A DNA stretch of 64,000 nt from Cunninghamia lanceolata. Lineage: Eukaryota > Streptophyta > Pinopsida > Cupressales > Cupressaceae. Shown here piece by piece: positions 24,079 through 35,876 of the stretch (its first letter is position 1; each line of letters opens with the position of its first letter). The notes below the pieces were generated by a model. It did no database searches and had not been told where the DNA came from. It saw nothing but the letters and a program-made list of their open reading frames with translations. The translations under genes were made by a program, and so were the position numbers. The stretch is taken from positions 11,736,001 to 11,800,000 of the forward strand of contig BSBN01001482.1 in assembly GCA_027924645.1 (NCBI GenBank), given 5' to 3'.

Positions 24079-27000
24079 ATGGATACTCTATTAGTTGTTG
24101 ACATCACCGAAAGGCCCTAACCTAAATTCCAAAAGCATCCACAAAAATCTATAGAGGTTGATCCATTAGGTGCCTTTTCAAATGTTCCACATGGTGTGTT
24201 GCACATTGAAGATATTAGGGCTTATATTCATGCAAGCATAGATGAGTTTGGGGATTCGAACTTAGTAGATTTGTTCAAGAATCATCTGAGGGATGAGATT
24301 CATGGTCTTAAACCTAAGTATAAGGCGCTGCAAGTCAAACATCTCATTCAGGTTATTGGGTTCCCATCCTTCGGTGAAGATGAGTGGGTCCAGTATGTAC
24401 TGAGTTAGATGCACGCTGAATTCATGTGGTTAATGAAACCCTTCAAGATCACCAAGGATGCCATCAAGATGTAACAGGATTGAACTCATCCGATGGACTG
24501 CCAATATTAAAATTAGCAAAGAATCAGACTGTGACTGAAGCTACCAGATCAAAGTTTGATTAGAGGGCAATGACAATAAATGATATAACTGATTCGGATG
24601 TCAAATTTGCCTCTATGGTGATTGGGTATAAGATATACCACTCTAGTAGGGAAAAATCTATATCTGGTACAACCATTTATGCCACCTATCAGATGTTAAG
24701 AGAGAATGCTGACTATGACCTGTGTGAGCTGCTGCAAAACTAGTTAATGGAGAATCTAAACAAGATCAAAAAGGACAAGAAGAATACATTCAAGTATGGT
24801 ATGTTGGTATTGTGTTTGTTCTTCTATTTCATGAATGAGTTACCCGGCAAGAAAAGCATGTGTTGGACTAGTGATAAGCCTGTTTCCATACAAATCAGAG
24901 AGAACTTGCACAACATTGGTGACTCCAATGCCCAAAGGACTGCTCTTTGGGGATATTTCAAGAACTTCCAGAACATGATGCAATCAAGGGAAAGAATCCC
25001 TACTTCTATGGTAGAAAAATACAAGGATACAATTTGTTTCATGGTGGAAATAGATCAGTGCTTGATGGAAGCAGTTGAACCAAGGACTATATGGATCATG
25101 CCCATGGGGTATGAAGTTGATGAACAAATACTGGAAATGTATGCTCAACACCTTCTGAGCAAACCAAAAGATACCTCTGTTGAGAGATTCGGTACATATA
25201 GAGAGCTTAGTTTGAAACTTTATGTTAAGCTCCAAAAACCAGAAATCAAGAGAAATGTCCAAAGGCAAGTTGAAAGGTATGCTGAAAGTGTTGGAATAAC
25301 AAAGGAAGTTGTGAAACAAAATAGGGAAAGGATAGAGAAAGCTGAGAAAGAGAAGTAGGACAAGGAACATGAAAGTGTTCTGGTAGAATCTTCTTCTAAG
25401 CCAAGGACTACTAGGAGTTCTGATACAACATCTGGTGCATCACCTTCTCCTATTGCAGAGAAATCCAAAGAAAAATCTATCGGTAAGGAAGGAAAAAGAA
25501 CAAAAGTAATGGGCAAAAGGTCATATGTTAGTGTGGAGAAGGAGGATGAAGAAAATACTGATTCAAATGACGAGGTTAAAGAGTTGAAGGCCTCAAGCAC
25601 TAAGGATGCTAAAGTATCTAAGGAGAAGCCCTCCGGAAGCACAAATTCAAAGAGAGAAAAAGCATCAAGGGTTGCCCAAGACAAGCCCTACAGAAGTGTA
25701 AGGGTAAGAAAAAGACTGAAGACTGAAAAATCCACCCTATCAGTTGAAGACATTGTGAATGTAGTAACTGTTCATGGGAATTTGAAGCTCATAACAGAAT
25801 ATTATGATAGCTTTGACAAAGACAACAAGAGAATCTTGGAGGATGCCACTGTTAAATACTTAAATATATTCAACAGAGCACTGGTACAAATTTTGTCAGA
25901 ACTCCCTATGAGTCTAAGTGACATTTTTAAGATGAGAAAAGAGGCTGCTAAAGCAAAAGATTTGGAGCTAAGAGAACATGTGTTGACCAACTTGTGTCCT
26001 ATAATCTCTGAGAAGGAAGCAAATAAAATTTTCAAAGAAGTTAAAAATGAATTCAGAAGCAAAATTAGGATGAATAAGCTAATGATTAGAGACATTGATG
26101 AAGTTGGCAAAGAAACAGAACAAATTCTGAGTAAAGCCCTAGACAAGAATAAGTTCTATGTTGTCACTGAAGAACTTGTTGATGATACATCCATTTAAAA
26201 TGATGATGAGTTGAAGGAAGATGAGTAACAAGCTGAGGAAAATATTTTCTCTACTCCGGAAGAGGAAATAATGAATAAAGAGGATGAAGAGATAGTGAAG
26301 GAAGATAATGATGATGGTGCAGAGGATACTCAGATTCCTCTGGACCAATCTGGTGAAGAAAATATACAAACTCCTACTAAAGGTGATTTTGAGAAGATTA
26401 AGGAGCAGAAAGCAGAAGAGGTTGAGGACAAGGAAGGTCAAGAAGAAGAAACAAATGATGGAATTGATTCCTCCATTCTAGATGTTGAGGAACTTGATAA
26501 AAATAACAATAATGTTGCTACAGAGGATACACAAAATCCTCTAGAATAGAATGCAGAAGACATTGCTGATGATGTAGAGAGAGCAAAAGCAGAGAAAAAG
26601 AATGAAAATGATAAGCAAGACAATATGGTTGACTCCAGAAAGGGAGAAGATATAGGCCCTAAAACTGAAACATCATATTGGGCAAGAGACATTGCAAAAG
26701 CAGTGAAAGAAATTTTGGAAAAAGACAAAAGAGTTGTAGAAGATCTAGATATAATACAAGGTCCAATCAATTTTGACACTCTTTCTTCGGTATAGAAGAT
26801 GAAGTTGGCCTCTTTTGCAAAAGATAAGGCCAAAGAGGAAATTTTGAAATTCCATATAGAAGACAGTGAGTTGCTTGGTCTTGCATCCAGCATTTTGGAG
26901 AAAATCATGCCTTCATTTCAGAAGGATTCATCAGCATCCCCCTCCGGTCAGTTGAAGAGTCTGATAAACTCTGTAAGTACTCATTTTGAATCTTTTGAGA

Positions 27001-27566
27001 AGTTAGCAAAAGCTAAAGTCTGAAATGAATTTAATGAGAAGAGGTTTGCTAAATTAAAGAGAATAATTAGTTATGATAGATTAGTTCTTGATTTTAGTGT
27101 AAAGAGTATTTAAAATGCTCTCTCTGAAGGTGTAGATATTTATAAGTTTTGTCTAGCTTGGTCTAAAGTTGTTGAGGATATTGAGAAGAAGATTAAGGAC
27201 TTAGAGCTTAAGTTGTCTAACATCTCTCAGTCCTATAGTCCCTTAACTGAGTCTGTAACAACTAAAAGGTGTCAAGTAGTGAGTACACTTGATGAATTAA
27301 GAAATTTGGAGAAGGAAAAGGTTAAAGTTTTGGGTAGACTAGATGAACTTCGAGAATTGATATCCCCTAAGCTAGAAATAATGTTTAATGCCTTGACAGA
27401 AGCTCAAGTTGCTACTCTGACAAGTGATTCCACTGATCTGCAAAAGGCAGAATCACAAGCATTCCTATTCAGTGGTCATATTTCAGTTTTGGATACCATG
27501 AAGAAAAGTTGTGACAGTGAACTGGCATTGTTGAAAAATATTTTTGATTTGTTTAAGCTTATGTAG
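24079..27566 (+). pseudogene. Element D large reading frame of unknown function
   Basis: From an ATG at 24079 (MDTLLVVDITERP) to a TAG after FDLFKLM at 27566 a frame of about 1160 codons can be followed. One frameshift lies near 24470, and later stops at 25356, 26196, 26547 and beyond are mostly single transitions. The first 430 residues look globular and include a short hydrophobic stretch (MLVLCLFFYF near 24800). Residues 430-850 are a highly charged Lys/Glu/Asp/Ser region. The last 230 are Leu/Lys-rich and probably helical. No protease, polymerase, RNase H, integrase or chromodomain motif is visible. It stands where pol would lie. It may be an envelope-like extra gene, a captured host gene or an extended gag. 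I do not recognise it. Confidence 0.7.
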
Positions 27567-27789
27567 ACAAGACATAAAGATTGTATATATGTGCCCATGT
27601 ACATAGAGTTTTTGTATGAATTTTGATATGTGGATCTCAACCTTTGCCATTGATGTCAAAGGTGTAGTGGAATGTAGTGAAAAATGATGAATTCAGCTAA
27701 GGGGGAGCATTGGAATTCACAAGTGTACATAGTAAGGAGGAGTTGTTCTAACACTTAGTCATTTTTCACTAAGTGTTGCCATCAATGCT

Positions 27790-27800
27790 AAAGGGGGAGA
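27790..27800 (+). promoter_or_regulatory. Element D polypurine tract
   Basis: AAAGGGGGAGA immediately before the 3' LTR; primer for plus-strand DNA synthesis. Confidence 0.85.
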
Positions 27801-27801
27801 T

Positions 27802-28910
27802 TGTTGGCAAGAGACTGCTAGGCATGTCAGGTGTTGTCATTGATGGAAACTAAATCTATCTTGCACATCCACATTATATCACTTGATCATACTAGAAGTC
27901 AGATTGCAGATTTGACCAAGTCTGGATAGACAGGAACATGGCTTATGACAGGGTTCAACATTTTGGTCTGCATTTCTCCACAGTTTATCATATTGTGCTA
28001 CATATCTGAGGGAATGTTAAGGGATGTCAGGGCTACCTAAATCTAGATTTTTATCCTTTGGTGATAAAGGGATTGAAAGTTACAAGCATATGAGTATTGG
28101 GTTTGGGTGAGACACTCCAGTCCGGTAAAGAACAGGTCGACTTGGTGTTTGATCCTTGTGTGGATTAAGAGAAGTGGTTGGTTGAGTGATTTATGAGATC
28201 CAGTGGTATTGGCCGACATGTGTGGTGATTTGTATTCATAAGTTGTGGTCCGCATTGATATTTGTGCATAGATTCAGCTGACAGAACAGTGTTCTTGAAA
28301 ATGCATCTAAGGTTTCTTGAGGCCGACTGTAATTGATGAAATTTCATATAGTGGATATATATAATTGATGGGTGTGAGCATTTTGTTATATGGTTGTGCA
28401 AATATGAGATAAGAGGTGCGAAGTATTACAATATCAAGTGCAAAGTAGAGATTTGAAGCTCAAATCACAGTAGAATAGTAAAACAGGGCAATGAAAGATG
28501 AAGTGTGTGAAGTCAGTATATTGAGCCTAACCATAACTGTAATCTTGCATTGTTAGATGCTATTTTTTAGTTCAAGTACTTATGTGAACTCTTTGTAATC
28601 AATCTTGTAGGCAGTGAGCCTCCTTTGAGCAGTGAGCTTTGGGCAGTGTGCCTAAAGGCATGTGCCTTTCCATTTTGTAATACTTTCAACAAAGTATAAA
28701 ATCTTGTGGGTTAACCCCCACCGTGGTTTTTCCCTTAACCAGGTTTCCACATAAAAATCCTGGTGTTCATGTGTAATGATTTTGTTGTTGCTGTTCTTGA
28801 GTTCATGTTTCTTTCTTTTGAATGTATGTGGTAAATTAATAAAGGAACAAAACAATAAGTTTTGTAGAACACTGATTCACCCCCCATCTCAGTGTTCCTT
28901 AATTTCAATA
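27802..28910 (+). repeat. Element D 3' LTR (1109 bp)
   Basis: Second copy of 21249-22360; AATAAA at 28838-28843. The terminal CA reads TA here. Confidence 0.92.
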
Positions 28911-29230
28911 GTTTTGAGCCAAGAAGGTAAGCCCATTGCCTATTTTAGTGAGAAGCTTAATGATGCCAAGAAAAAGTATTCTATTTATGATCAGGAGTTT
29001 TATGCTATAGTTCAGGCTTTGAAGAAATGGAGACATTATTTGTTGCCAAAAGAGTTTGTTTTATATATTGGTCATCAGGATTTATAGTATCTTAATAGTC
29101 AAGGAAAGTTAAATCAAAGGCACTTAAAATGGGTTGAGTTTTTGAAGAGTTATACTTTTGTTTCGAAGAATAAGAGTGGGAAGTCCAACAGAGTTGCAAA
29201 TTGCTTGAGAAAAAGGCAAAATTTGTTGAC
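28911..29230 (+). pseudogene. Element C RNase H, continued after element D
   Basis: The frame interrupted at 21248 resumes with VLSQEGKPIAYFSEKLNDAK, then YSIYDQEFYAIVQALKKWRHYL, the conserved core of Ty3/gypsy RNase H. Later motifs (HQDLxYL, RHLKWVEFLKSYTF) are kept across a stop at 29085. This junction shows that D landed in C and fixes D's right end. The domain degrades the RNA strand of the replication hybrid. Confidence 0.9.
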
Positions 29231-29234
29231 ATAA

Positions 29235-29547
29235 ATGAAGATAGAGGTTGTTGGGTTTGATGAGCTCAAAATTTTGTATCCTAAAGATCTAGAATTTGCA
29301 GAGCCTTGGAAAGCTTGTTTGGAACTTGTTACTTTGGACAGGACAAAATGGTTGGATTTCATAATCCAAGATGGCATGTTGTTGAGAGGAAGCCAGTTGT
29401 GCATTCCAAGGAGTTCCATAAGAGAGAACCTGATTAAGGAGAAGCATAGTGGGAGATTAGCTGGACACTTTGATTGAGATATGAAAATTGCTATTGTTGG
29501 TGAGCATTATTATTGGCCACAGTTGTAGCAGGATCTGAGGAAATTTG
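29235..29547 (+). pseudogene. Element C integrase, N-terminal zinc-binding part
   Basis: A linker precedes the HHCC domain: the two His (LAGHFD, GEHYYW) are present, and the two Cys follow after element E at 36.93 kb (CRVC). A stop replaces a codon after HFD. The reading breaks at ATTTG (29543-29547), the target duplication of element E. Confidence 0.88.
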
Positions 29548-30574
29548 TGAAAGGAAGCTAGGTGTGTGGAAATCGCTTCCTACACTAATCTAAAGAGGAG
29601 AGAAGAGTGAAAATTTATTTTAATCCTTACAATTACAAAATGTTAAGCATAACAATGGAGCTATTGTAGCAATACACATACACACAGAAATGAGATAGAA
29701 GAGAGAGAGACAAGATATACATGGGGAAAACCCTTATCGGGTGAAAAACCCCACTCCAAAACCTGCACAATGTATTATCAAAATTGAAATGGTTTACAAT
29801 ACACTTGCAATGCAAGCTCTCAGGAGTTTTCAACACTCGTATTTGGAGACAAACCAGCAGCATAACAGTACCTGTCAACCACATAATACATCTCCTCTCA
29901 AAGCACCTATTTATATAGAAGTTTTCAAGGCAAATATGAGCTTTCCTTGAGATGGGCGTCCAACATGGCCTCATGGCCCAAAACCCATGCCTAAGGACAC
30001 TTGTCCAACACTGTAGCATGATCATGACAATTGGCATAACACCCCATCCCAAAATGGTCACCTATTCCCAAGTTGGGCAATGACAGATGCTCTTACGACT
30101 CTTACGACTATCATAGAATCCGTCATACTGACATATCTTATAGTTGTAAGAGAATCTGTCATACACAGGATAAAAATAGCTCTTACAACATGTTATAACC
30201 CTCCTTGGGGTGGCCAAAGATGCCTTGTGACACATGTCTTCACCTGTCATAGAGCATTCCATTTATGACTCTTACACGTCATAGATTTGTCATAGGACTC
30301 TGTCATAACCATTTCAGTCAATATTCCCTTACACACTATCCAAGATGCCGACACATGGCAAAATATTCCTACCACTAAGTGGGATGCCTATCTCCTCATG
30401 TAAGGACAAATTTACATGTTGTCACCTTCTATGTAGGATGACACATCACTGTGCCAACTCCCACAAGATGACAATAGGGATTTGCATCCTAATTACAATA
30501 ATAGGCAATAAATAAATAAATACAATGAAATAATACAAAGAATTACCAATTTTGAGACACCTTAATTCCCAACA
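29548..30574 (-). repeat. Element E 3' LTR (1027 bp)
   Basis: Partner of 35877-36914. On the minus strand it starts TGTTGGGAATTAAGG and ends TTCCTTTCA. A TATA box (CTATATAAATAGG, minus strand) lies at about 29907-29920. Confidence 0.95.
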
Positions 30575-30590
30575 TTCTCCCACTTGTTTA
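30575..30590 (-). promoter_or_regulatory. Element E polypurine tract
   Basis: On the minus strand AAACAAGTGGGAGAA ends at the 3' LTR. Confidence 0.75.
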
Positions 30591-30623
30591 ACACCTTGTA
30601 AGAGCCAATGGAAATAACAGGGT

Positions 30624-30915
30624 TTAACTGCTATATGACGAGAGGCCCATAGACTCCGAACACCATCTGAACTTCTCTGTGCCCACTGGTTTCGTCAATG
30701 CATCTACAACATTCTTCAAAGTGTTTACCTTCTCCAAATTCACCTTCCCATCCTCTACCATGTCTCGCATGAAGTGAAACTGTACATCAATATGCTTTGT
30801 TCTGGCATGGAAAGTTGGATTCTTTGTTAGGCAAATCACACTCTAATTGTCACAACAAATCGTAATCTGTCCTACATCAACACCAATATCTGAACACAAT
30901 GTCTTAAGTCAAATG
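30624..30915 (-). pseudogene. Element E RNase H, C-terminal part
   Basis: Downstream half of the copia RNase H. It resumes after element F with EAI, then a stop, and later runs through VICLTKNPTFHARTKHIDV and the C-terminal DALTKPVGTEKFRW, both typical of plant copia tails. A stop (TGA) lies near 30914 and another near 30840. Confidence 0.88.
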
Positions 30916-30920
30916 GCTTC
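30916..30920. repeat. Element F target duplication, left copy
   Basis: GCTTC, repeated at 32005-32009. Confidence 0.75.
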
Positions 30921-32004
30921 TGTATACACCTAAAATTGGCTCGTGTCAAATTAAGTAAATATTTTAATATTTATCTTAATTCTTATTCTTCTATCAATTA
31001 AATAAATATTCCAAATTTATTTGTTTGATTCATATTTCTCCAAAAGATTAAATAAAATCATTTATTTAATTAAATCATCCAAATTCTTCTAAAATTATTC
31101 TAAATTAAATAATACCAAATTATTTAATTAATTCTTCTAAAATTCCAAGGTCTTCAAATCCATAAATATCAAATCATTCCCTATATTTAAATAAATCCAA
31201 ATATTTATTTAAATAATCTTTTTCCTCCAAAATTGAATTAATACCAAAAATAATTCAATTAATCCATGTGCACATGTAATTAAATATTTTAAATATTTAA
31301 TTAGCTAATATTCCCTCATCCACATGTCCTATTTATCCTCCAGTCAAATCGGTTAACTCATCAATCAAATCTGTTAACTAATTGGTCATTTCTGTTAACT
31401 GATTAGTCCATTCAGTCAACTCCCCAATCTACCCAGTTAACTGGTCAGTCATCTTAGTTAACTCCTCAATCTATTCTGTTAACTCCCATATCCCAAAATA
31501 GAACAGGACACTTGTCCTCTCCCTATTCGCGCACATCCTCTCAAATTTCCTCAATCATTGATCTTCTTATTCATTCTACACCATTGATCTTCTTTCTCAC
31601 AAATCTATAAATACAACCCCTATTCCTCCATTTGGAACATCCAAGTTTTTTGTAAACTTACTCTGCAAGAATCACAGCATGCCTTTCACACAAATCACTC
31701 CATATCTTGAGATCAATTGTCACACCATTATCACCATCATCATTGCATTGTGAAGATCCTCTTCATTGCAAAACCTATCAACAGCGATTCTCCATTGTCA
31801 TCTTGGAAAAAAGCAAGGAAGTGCACCTTCTAAAGGCTCTATTCATACATGAGATCAATTTGAGATAGGCAACCAATGGAAGCCACATAATAGAAAGGTA
31901 TGCAAGGTATTGTGTTCTTTGTGTTTGATCTTATTTGTTTCATATTTATTGAGATTATTGGATAATTAGTTGTTTATTTCTATTGTTCACATTTTTTGAT
32001 AATA
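30921..32004 (+). repeat. Element F: solo LTR inside the copia RNase H
   Basis: A 1084-bp AT-rich block without coding interrupts the RNase H of element E at the EAI codons and is flanked by GCTTC on both sides. It starts TGTATACACC and ends in TA, which may be a mutated CA. A TATA box, CTATAAATAC, lies at 31605-31614, as in a plus-oriented plant LTR promoter. Repeated phrases of the type CTGTTAACT..TCAGTCA lie at 31335-31480. A solo LTR left after recombination between two LTRs explains all of this; a short non-autonomous element is an alternative. Confidence 0.7.
31605..31614 (+). promoter_or_regulatory. TATA box of element F
   Basis: CTATAAATAC followed by a C-rich stretch; plausible core promoter of the solo LTR. 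Confidence 0.55.
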
Positions 32005-32306
32005 GCTTCCTTACAAGCATGAGTTGCTACCATATACTCATCTTTTGTCATGGACAAAGCAACCACAAGTTGTCGATTACTCATCCAACTAATTGTACCA
32101 CCGAACATAGTGAACACATAGGCACTGGTGGATCTCTTGCTGTCAATGTCACCTACCCAATCAGAATCCACGAATCCACGAATACAAATTGAATGCAGAG
32201 TTCTTGTAGGATTACCATGATAACATATGGAATACTCTGAAGTACCCCTCAAATATCTGAACACTTGCTTAACTGCATCCCAGTGTACCCATCCAAGATT
32301 AGCCAT
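32005..32306 (-). pseudogene. Element E RNase H, N-terminal part
   Basis: On the minus strand it reads WVHWDAVKQVFRYLRGTSEY, then GFVDSDWVGDIDSKRSTSAY and the GGTISW and ALSMTKDEYM blocks of Ty1/copia RNase H. The usual ALSTTEAEYM motif has changed residues. The frame is broken after ACKEAI by element F. Confidence 0.92.
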
Positions 32307-33188
32307 AAATCAACTAAGGACTCCCACTGCTTGGACAATGTCTGGTCTTGTGCAGACCATAGCATACATCAAACTACCAACTACACTAGCATAAGGTACT
32401 CTACTCATGTCCTCCACCTCACTAGGAGATTTTGGACAATCATTAACAGACAACTTTGTTCCCAATGAAATAGGAACACACAATGGTCTACAATCTGCCA
32501 TGCTGAACCTATCCAACACGGTCTTCACATACTTACTCTGGCTTAACCAAAGTTTTCTGTTAGCTCTATCTCTTCTGATTTCCATTCCCAGAATGTACCT
32601 GGCTGCCCCTAGATTTTTCATCTTAAACTATGCTAACAACTGAGACTTCAAATCAGAAATCATATTCTTACCATTCCCAATTAATAGCATGTCGTCAACA
32701 TACAATGCAATAATGAGAATGTGATCCTTATCAAACTTGTAATAAACACAATGATCTAATTTTGATCTCAGAAATCTAATTGACAACACAAAAGCATCAA
32801 ATTTCATATACCACATCCTAGGAGACTGCTTCAAACCATACAAAGACTTCTTCAACTTGCAAACCAAATTTTCTTTACCTTTCTCTATGTATTGCTCTGG
32901 CTGTGACATGTAAATCTCTTCCTCCATATCACCATGAAGGAAAGTTGTCTTCACATCCATCTGCTCCACCTCTAAATCATAAGTTGCTGCAAGAGATAAC
33001 AAGAACCAAATGGATGTCATCTTTGCAATGGGAGAGAAAATTTCACCATAATCAATTCCCTCCACTTGTTTGTACCCCTTCGCAACCAATCTAGCCTTGT
33101 ACTTTTCAACACTGCCATCTGCACCAAATTTCTTCTTGAACACCCATTTGCATCCAATGGGTTTCCATCCTTTAGGCAAAGGCACCAA
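32307..33188 (-). pseudogene. Element E reverse transcriptase
   Basis: On the minus strand it begins VPLPKGWKPIGCKWVFKKK and continues with KARLVAKGYKQVEGIDYGE, LEVEQMDVKTTFLHGDMEEE, SLYGLKQSPRMWY and the catalytic YVDDMLLIG, which is intact. A stop at 32628 follows SQLLA, then the thumb region resumes (MKNLGAARYILGMEI, RPDIVQAVGVLS). This is a complete but interrupted Ty1/copia polymerase domain that copies element RNA into DNA. Confidence 0.95.
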
Positions 33189-33859
33189 GTTCTATGTTTA
33201 ATTCTTCTCCAAAGAAGCCATCTCATCTTCCATGGCCTCCTTCCAGGAACCTGCATCTTTCATGCCCATAGCCTCTGTCATAGTTCTAGGCTCATCAGTG
33301 TTAGTAAGGCAAAAGCACAACTAGAATCAAGTAATGAATAACCAAACCTATCAGGTTGCTTTCTTGTTTGTGTAGACCTCCTTAATGGCTAAGGTTGAGG
33401 TTCTACTTCTTCTTCTTAGCTTTCAGATCTGCTAGAGCTCTTCTCATCATCAGGCCTCACAAGGTTTATTGAATCAGCCTTCTCAGGGGTAGAAGGAAAC
33501 TGAACCACATCCTCTTTCTTTTTTGTCTATTCTGGCTGTAGAACAACAGAAGAAGGTGTTAGCTCTCTAAAGATAACACTTCTGCTATACAACACTTTTT
33601 CAGCCACAGGATCCTAAAGCTTGTATCTTTTCACACCGACACCATAGCCAATGAAAATACATGTAACAGCCTTGTTCTCTAATTTAGACCATTTCTCCCT
33701 AGGCACATGCGCATATGCCTCACAACCAAAAACATGAAGATGTCTAACTGAAGGCTTCTTACTAGACCACACCTCCATAGGTGTCTTACAAACAAGAGAT
33801 GATGTAGGAGACCTATTTACCAGGTAGCAAGCAGTGGCAATAACTTCAGCCCAAAACTT

Positions 33860-34500
33860 TTATTCGATGCTTGCTCCACTAAGCATACTCCTAGCCTTCT
33901 CCATTAGTGTCCTGTCCATCCTCTTTGCAACTCCATTTTGTTGTGGGGTGTATGGAGTTGTCTTATGTCTTTCAATCCCTTTCTCTTTACAGAACTTATC
34001 GAACTCTGCCGAACAAAACTCACCACTGTTGTCAGTTCTCAAACACTTAATCTTTTTACTAGTCTGATTCTCAACAAAAGCTTTAAACTCTTTGAACCGA
34101 CTAAAGACTTCAGACTTGTTTATAAGAAAACAAATATATGTCTTACTGTAATCATCTATGAAAGATACAAAATATACATATTTGGAAATCGAAGGAACAC
34201 TAACAGGACCAAACACATTAGAATGAATGAGGTCCAACACACCAGAAGACTTGTGAGAACTAGAGTAAAACTAAATATGATTTTGCTTTCCATATATACA
34301 ATGTTCACAAAAGTTGAACTCAAGATTACAATCATTTAACCCCTTAATGAGATTTTTATTTTTCAGGGTTCTAAGACCCTTCTCACCAATGTGGCTAAAT
34401 CTCTTATGCCATAACATTGTCTTTTCAGCAGGAAGTTTAACTTCCAAAGCATGAGCACTACCATCAGAACTTGTTACAACAAATTTCTTCACTGCTCATT
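33860..34500 (-). pseudogene. Element E integrase
   Basis: The HHCC domain on the minus strand shows LWHKRFSHIGEKGL and FCEHCIYGKQN. The catalytic core follows across a stop: LDLIHSNVFGPV, FIDDYSK, the second Asp in LRTDNSGEFCS, and the Glu region TTPYTPQQNGVAKRMDRTLM, where the usual AERMN reads AKRMD, so the catalytic Glu is Lys. The C-terminal part to about 33200 is more broken. Integrates element DNA; this copy is dead. Confidence 0.93.
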
Positions 34501-34501
34501 T

Positions 34502-34990
34502 AGATGGTGGCGATGAAGTGACTACAACTCTTTTCTTCAAGTGAGAAGAACTATTGCACTGGGAATTGCATACCTCTAGCTGAAACAGAGTACCTCTCCG
34601 AGTACCCTTCGCATGCACCATAGATCCTCTAGTCATCATACATCCATCCTTCGAAAAGACAATTTGCACACCTGCATCATTCAACATACTTACAGAAAGC
34701 AGGTTCCGTGCCAAGCCTGGGATGTGTATAACCCTAGTGATCCCCTTCACTCGTCCATTAGGGAATCAAATTAAGACTCTTCCACGACCAACAATCTTTA
34801 GATGAGAAACATCACCCAAGTACACTCTTCCACCATCAAACTTCTCATACTTTGTGAACCAGCTTCGATGTGAGGTCATGTGGAATGATGCACCAGAATC
34901 TATCAACCACACATCATGAAATGCATGGGTGGCCAAGGCTGTGATGAAGGCATCACCATCATCTTGACTTGTCAGAATCTAAATCTAGGA
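34502..34990 (-). pseudogene. Element E protease
   Basis: On the minus strand it reads VWLIDSGASFHMTSHRSWF with the DSGA active site at 34890-34901, then GRVYLGDVSHLKIVGRG, VIHIPGLARNLLSVSML and the copia GAG-pre-integrase region. Stops lie near 34770 and 34500. Confidence 0.9.
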
Positions 34991-35759
34991 CATTCTTCTT
35001 CTTCTTTTTCTTTTCCTCTTTGCATTCCTTTTGAAAATGCCCAATTTTGCTACAGTTCAAATAGAGAGCCTTGGACTTTCTAGGAGATTTGGATCTCCCA
35101 TAGGATTTAGATCTACCCTTTTCACCTTTCTTCTCCTTCTTCTTCCCTTTCTCTTTAGGTCTTCCACGAACTGCAAGAGCTTATTTGGCTGACTCAGTTG
35201 TGTTTATCTGCATTTCTTTAGATAATAGCTAAGACACCACATCTTCCATCTTGAAAGTGGATGTGGTACTCCTGATGGCCATAACAAGATGATCCCACGA
35301 ATCTAGCAAAGAACAAAGCAGGGTCATACACCGATCCTCCTCCTCCATTTTCACACCCACAGATGTCAATTGTGCAACAATCATATTGAAAGCATTCATA
35401 TGGTTCGCAATAGATCCTCCATTTTCCATCTTTAGAGAAAACAACTTCTCTTTCAGAAAAAGCTTGTTCACCAAGGACTTGGCTTGATAAACATCTCCCA
35501 ACTTCTTCCAAATATCTTTCGCAGTCTTCTCCTCATGGACATTCAATATGATAGAGTCAGCTAGATAGAGTCTTATGAGACCCTTAGCCTTCTAATATTT
35601 GAGGTCCCAATCATCTTGTGACATTGTAATAGGTTTTTTTCCATCAGCAATTTCCCATAGGTCACGATCAACAAGTAGATCTTCCATCTTGAGTTTCCAC
35701 AACTTGAAATTTGTGCCATTAAACTTCTCCACCTCTACTCTTCCAGATGTGATTGCCAT
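34991..35759 (-). pseudogene. Element E gag
   Basis: The start is set at the minus-strand ATG ending at 35759 (MAITSGRVEVEKFNGTNF), because the typical copia gag opening FNGTNFKLWKLKMEDLL follows. Later blocks are AKDIWKKLGDVYQAKSLVNK, LKEKLFSLKMENGGSIANHM and RCMTLLCSLLDSWDHLVMAI. A Lys-rich tail leads to one zinc knuckle near 35030 in which the first Cys is lost (LNCSKIGHFQKEC). Stops lie at 35592, 35218 and near 35180. Nucleocapsid-type packaging protein. Confidence 0.92.
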
Positions 35760-35862
35760 CTCCTTCCTATAAAAAGATACATAATAATCTGCACAGACTC
35801 CCACTCAACCTAAGATTAGCTCAAAAAATCCCTATCCAGTAGCTAGAACCAAAATTCGCCAG

Positions 35863-35874
35863 GCTCTGATACCA
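35863..35874 (-). promoter_or_regulatory. Element E primer binding site
   Basis: Minus strand TGGTATCAGAGC, two bases from the 5' LTR; initiator Met tRNA type, unmutated. Confidence 0.92.
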
Positions 35875-35876
35875 AC

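Larger units (their letters stand above)
21249..28910 (+). mobile_element. Element D: non-autonomous LTR retrotransposon with gag and a large unknown reading frame
   Basis: LTRs of about 1.1 kb (TGTTGGCAAGA.. to ..TTTCAACA/TTTCAATA), a primer site after the left LTR and an AAGGGGGAGAT polypurine tract before the right LTR define a complete 7.66-kb element. Flanking ATTTT (21245-21249) and GTTTT (28911-28915) fit a five-base duplication with one change. The inside holds a gag with four zinc knuckles and a second frame of about 1160 codons, but no protease, polymerase or integrase motif. It would need another element's enzymes to move. Confidence 0.88.
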
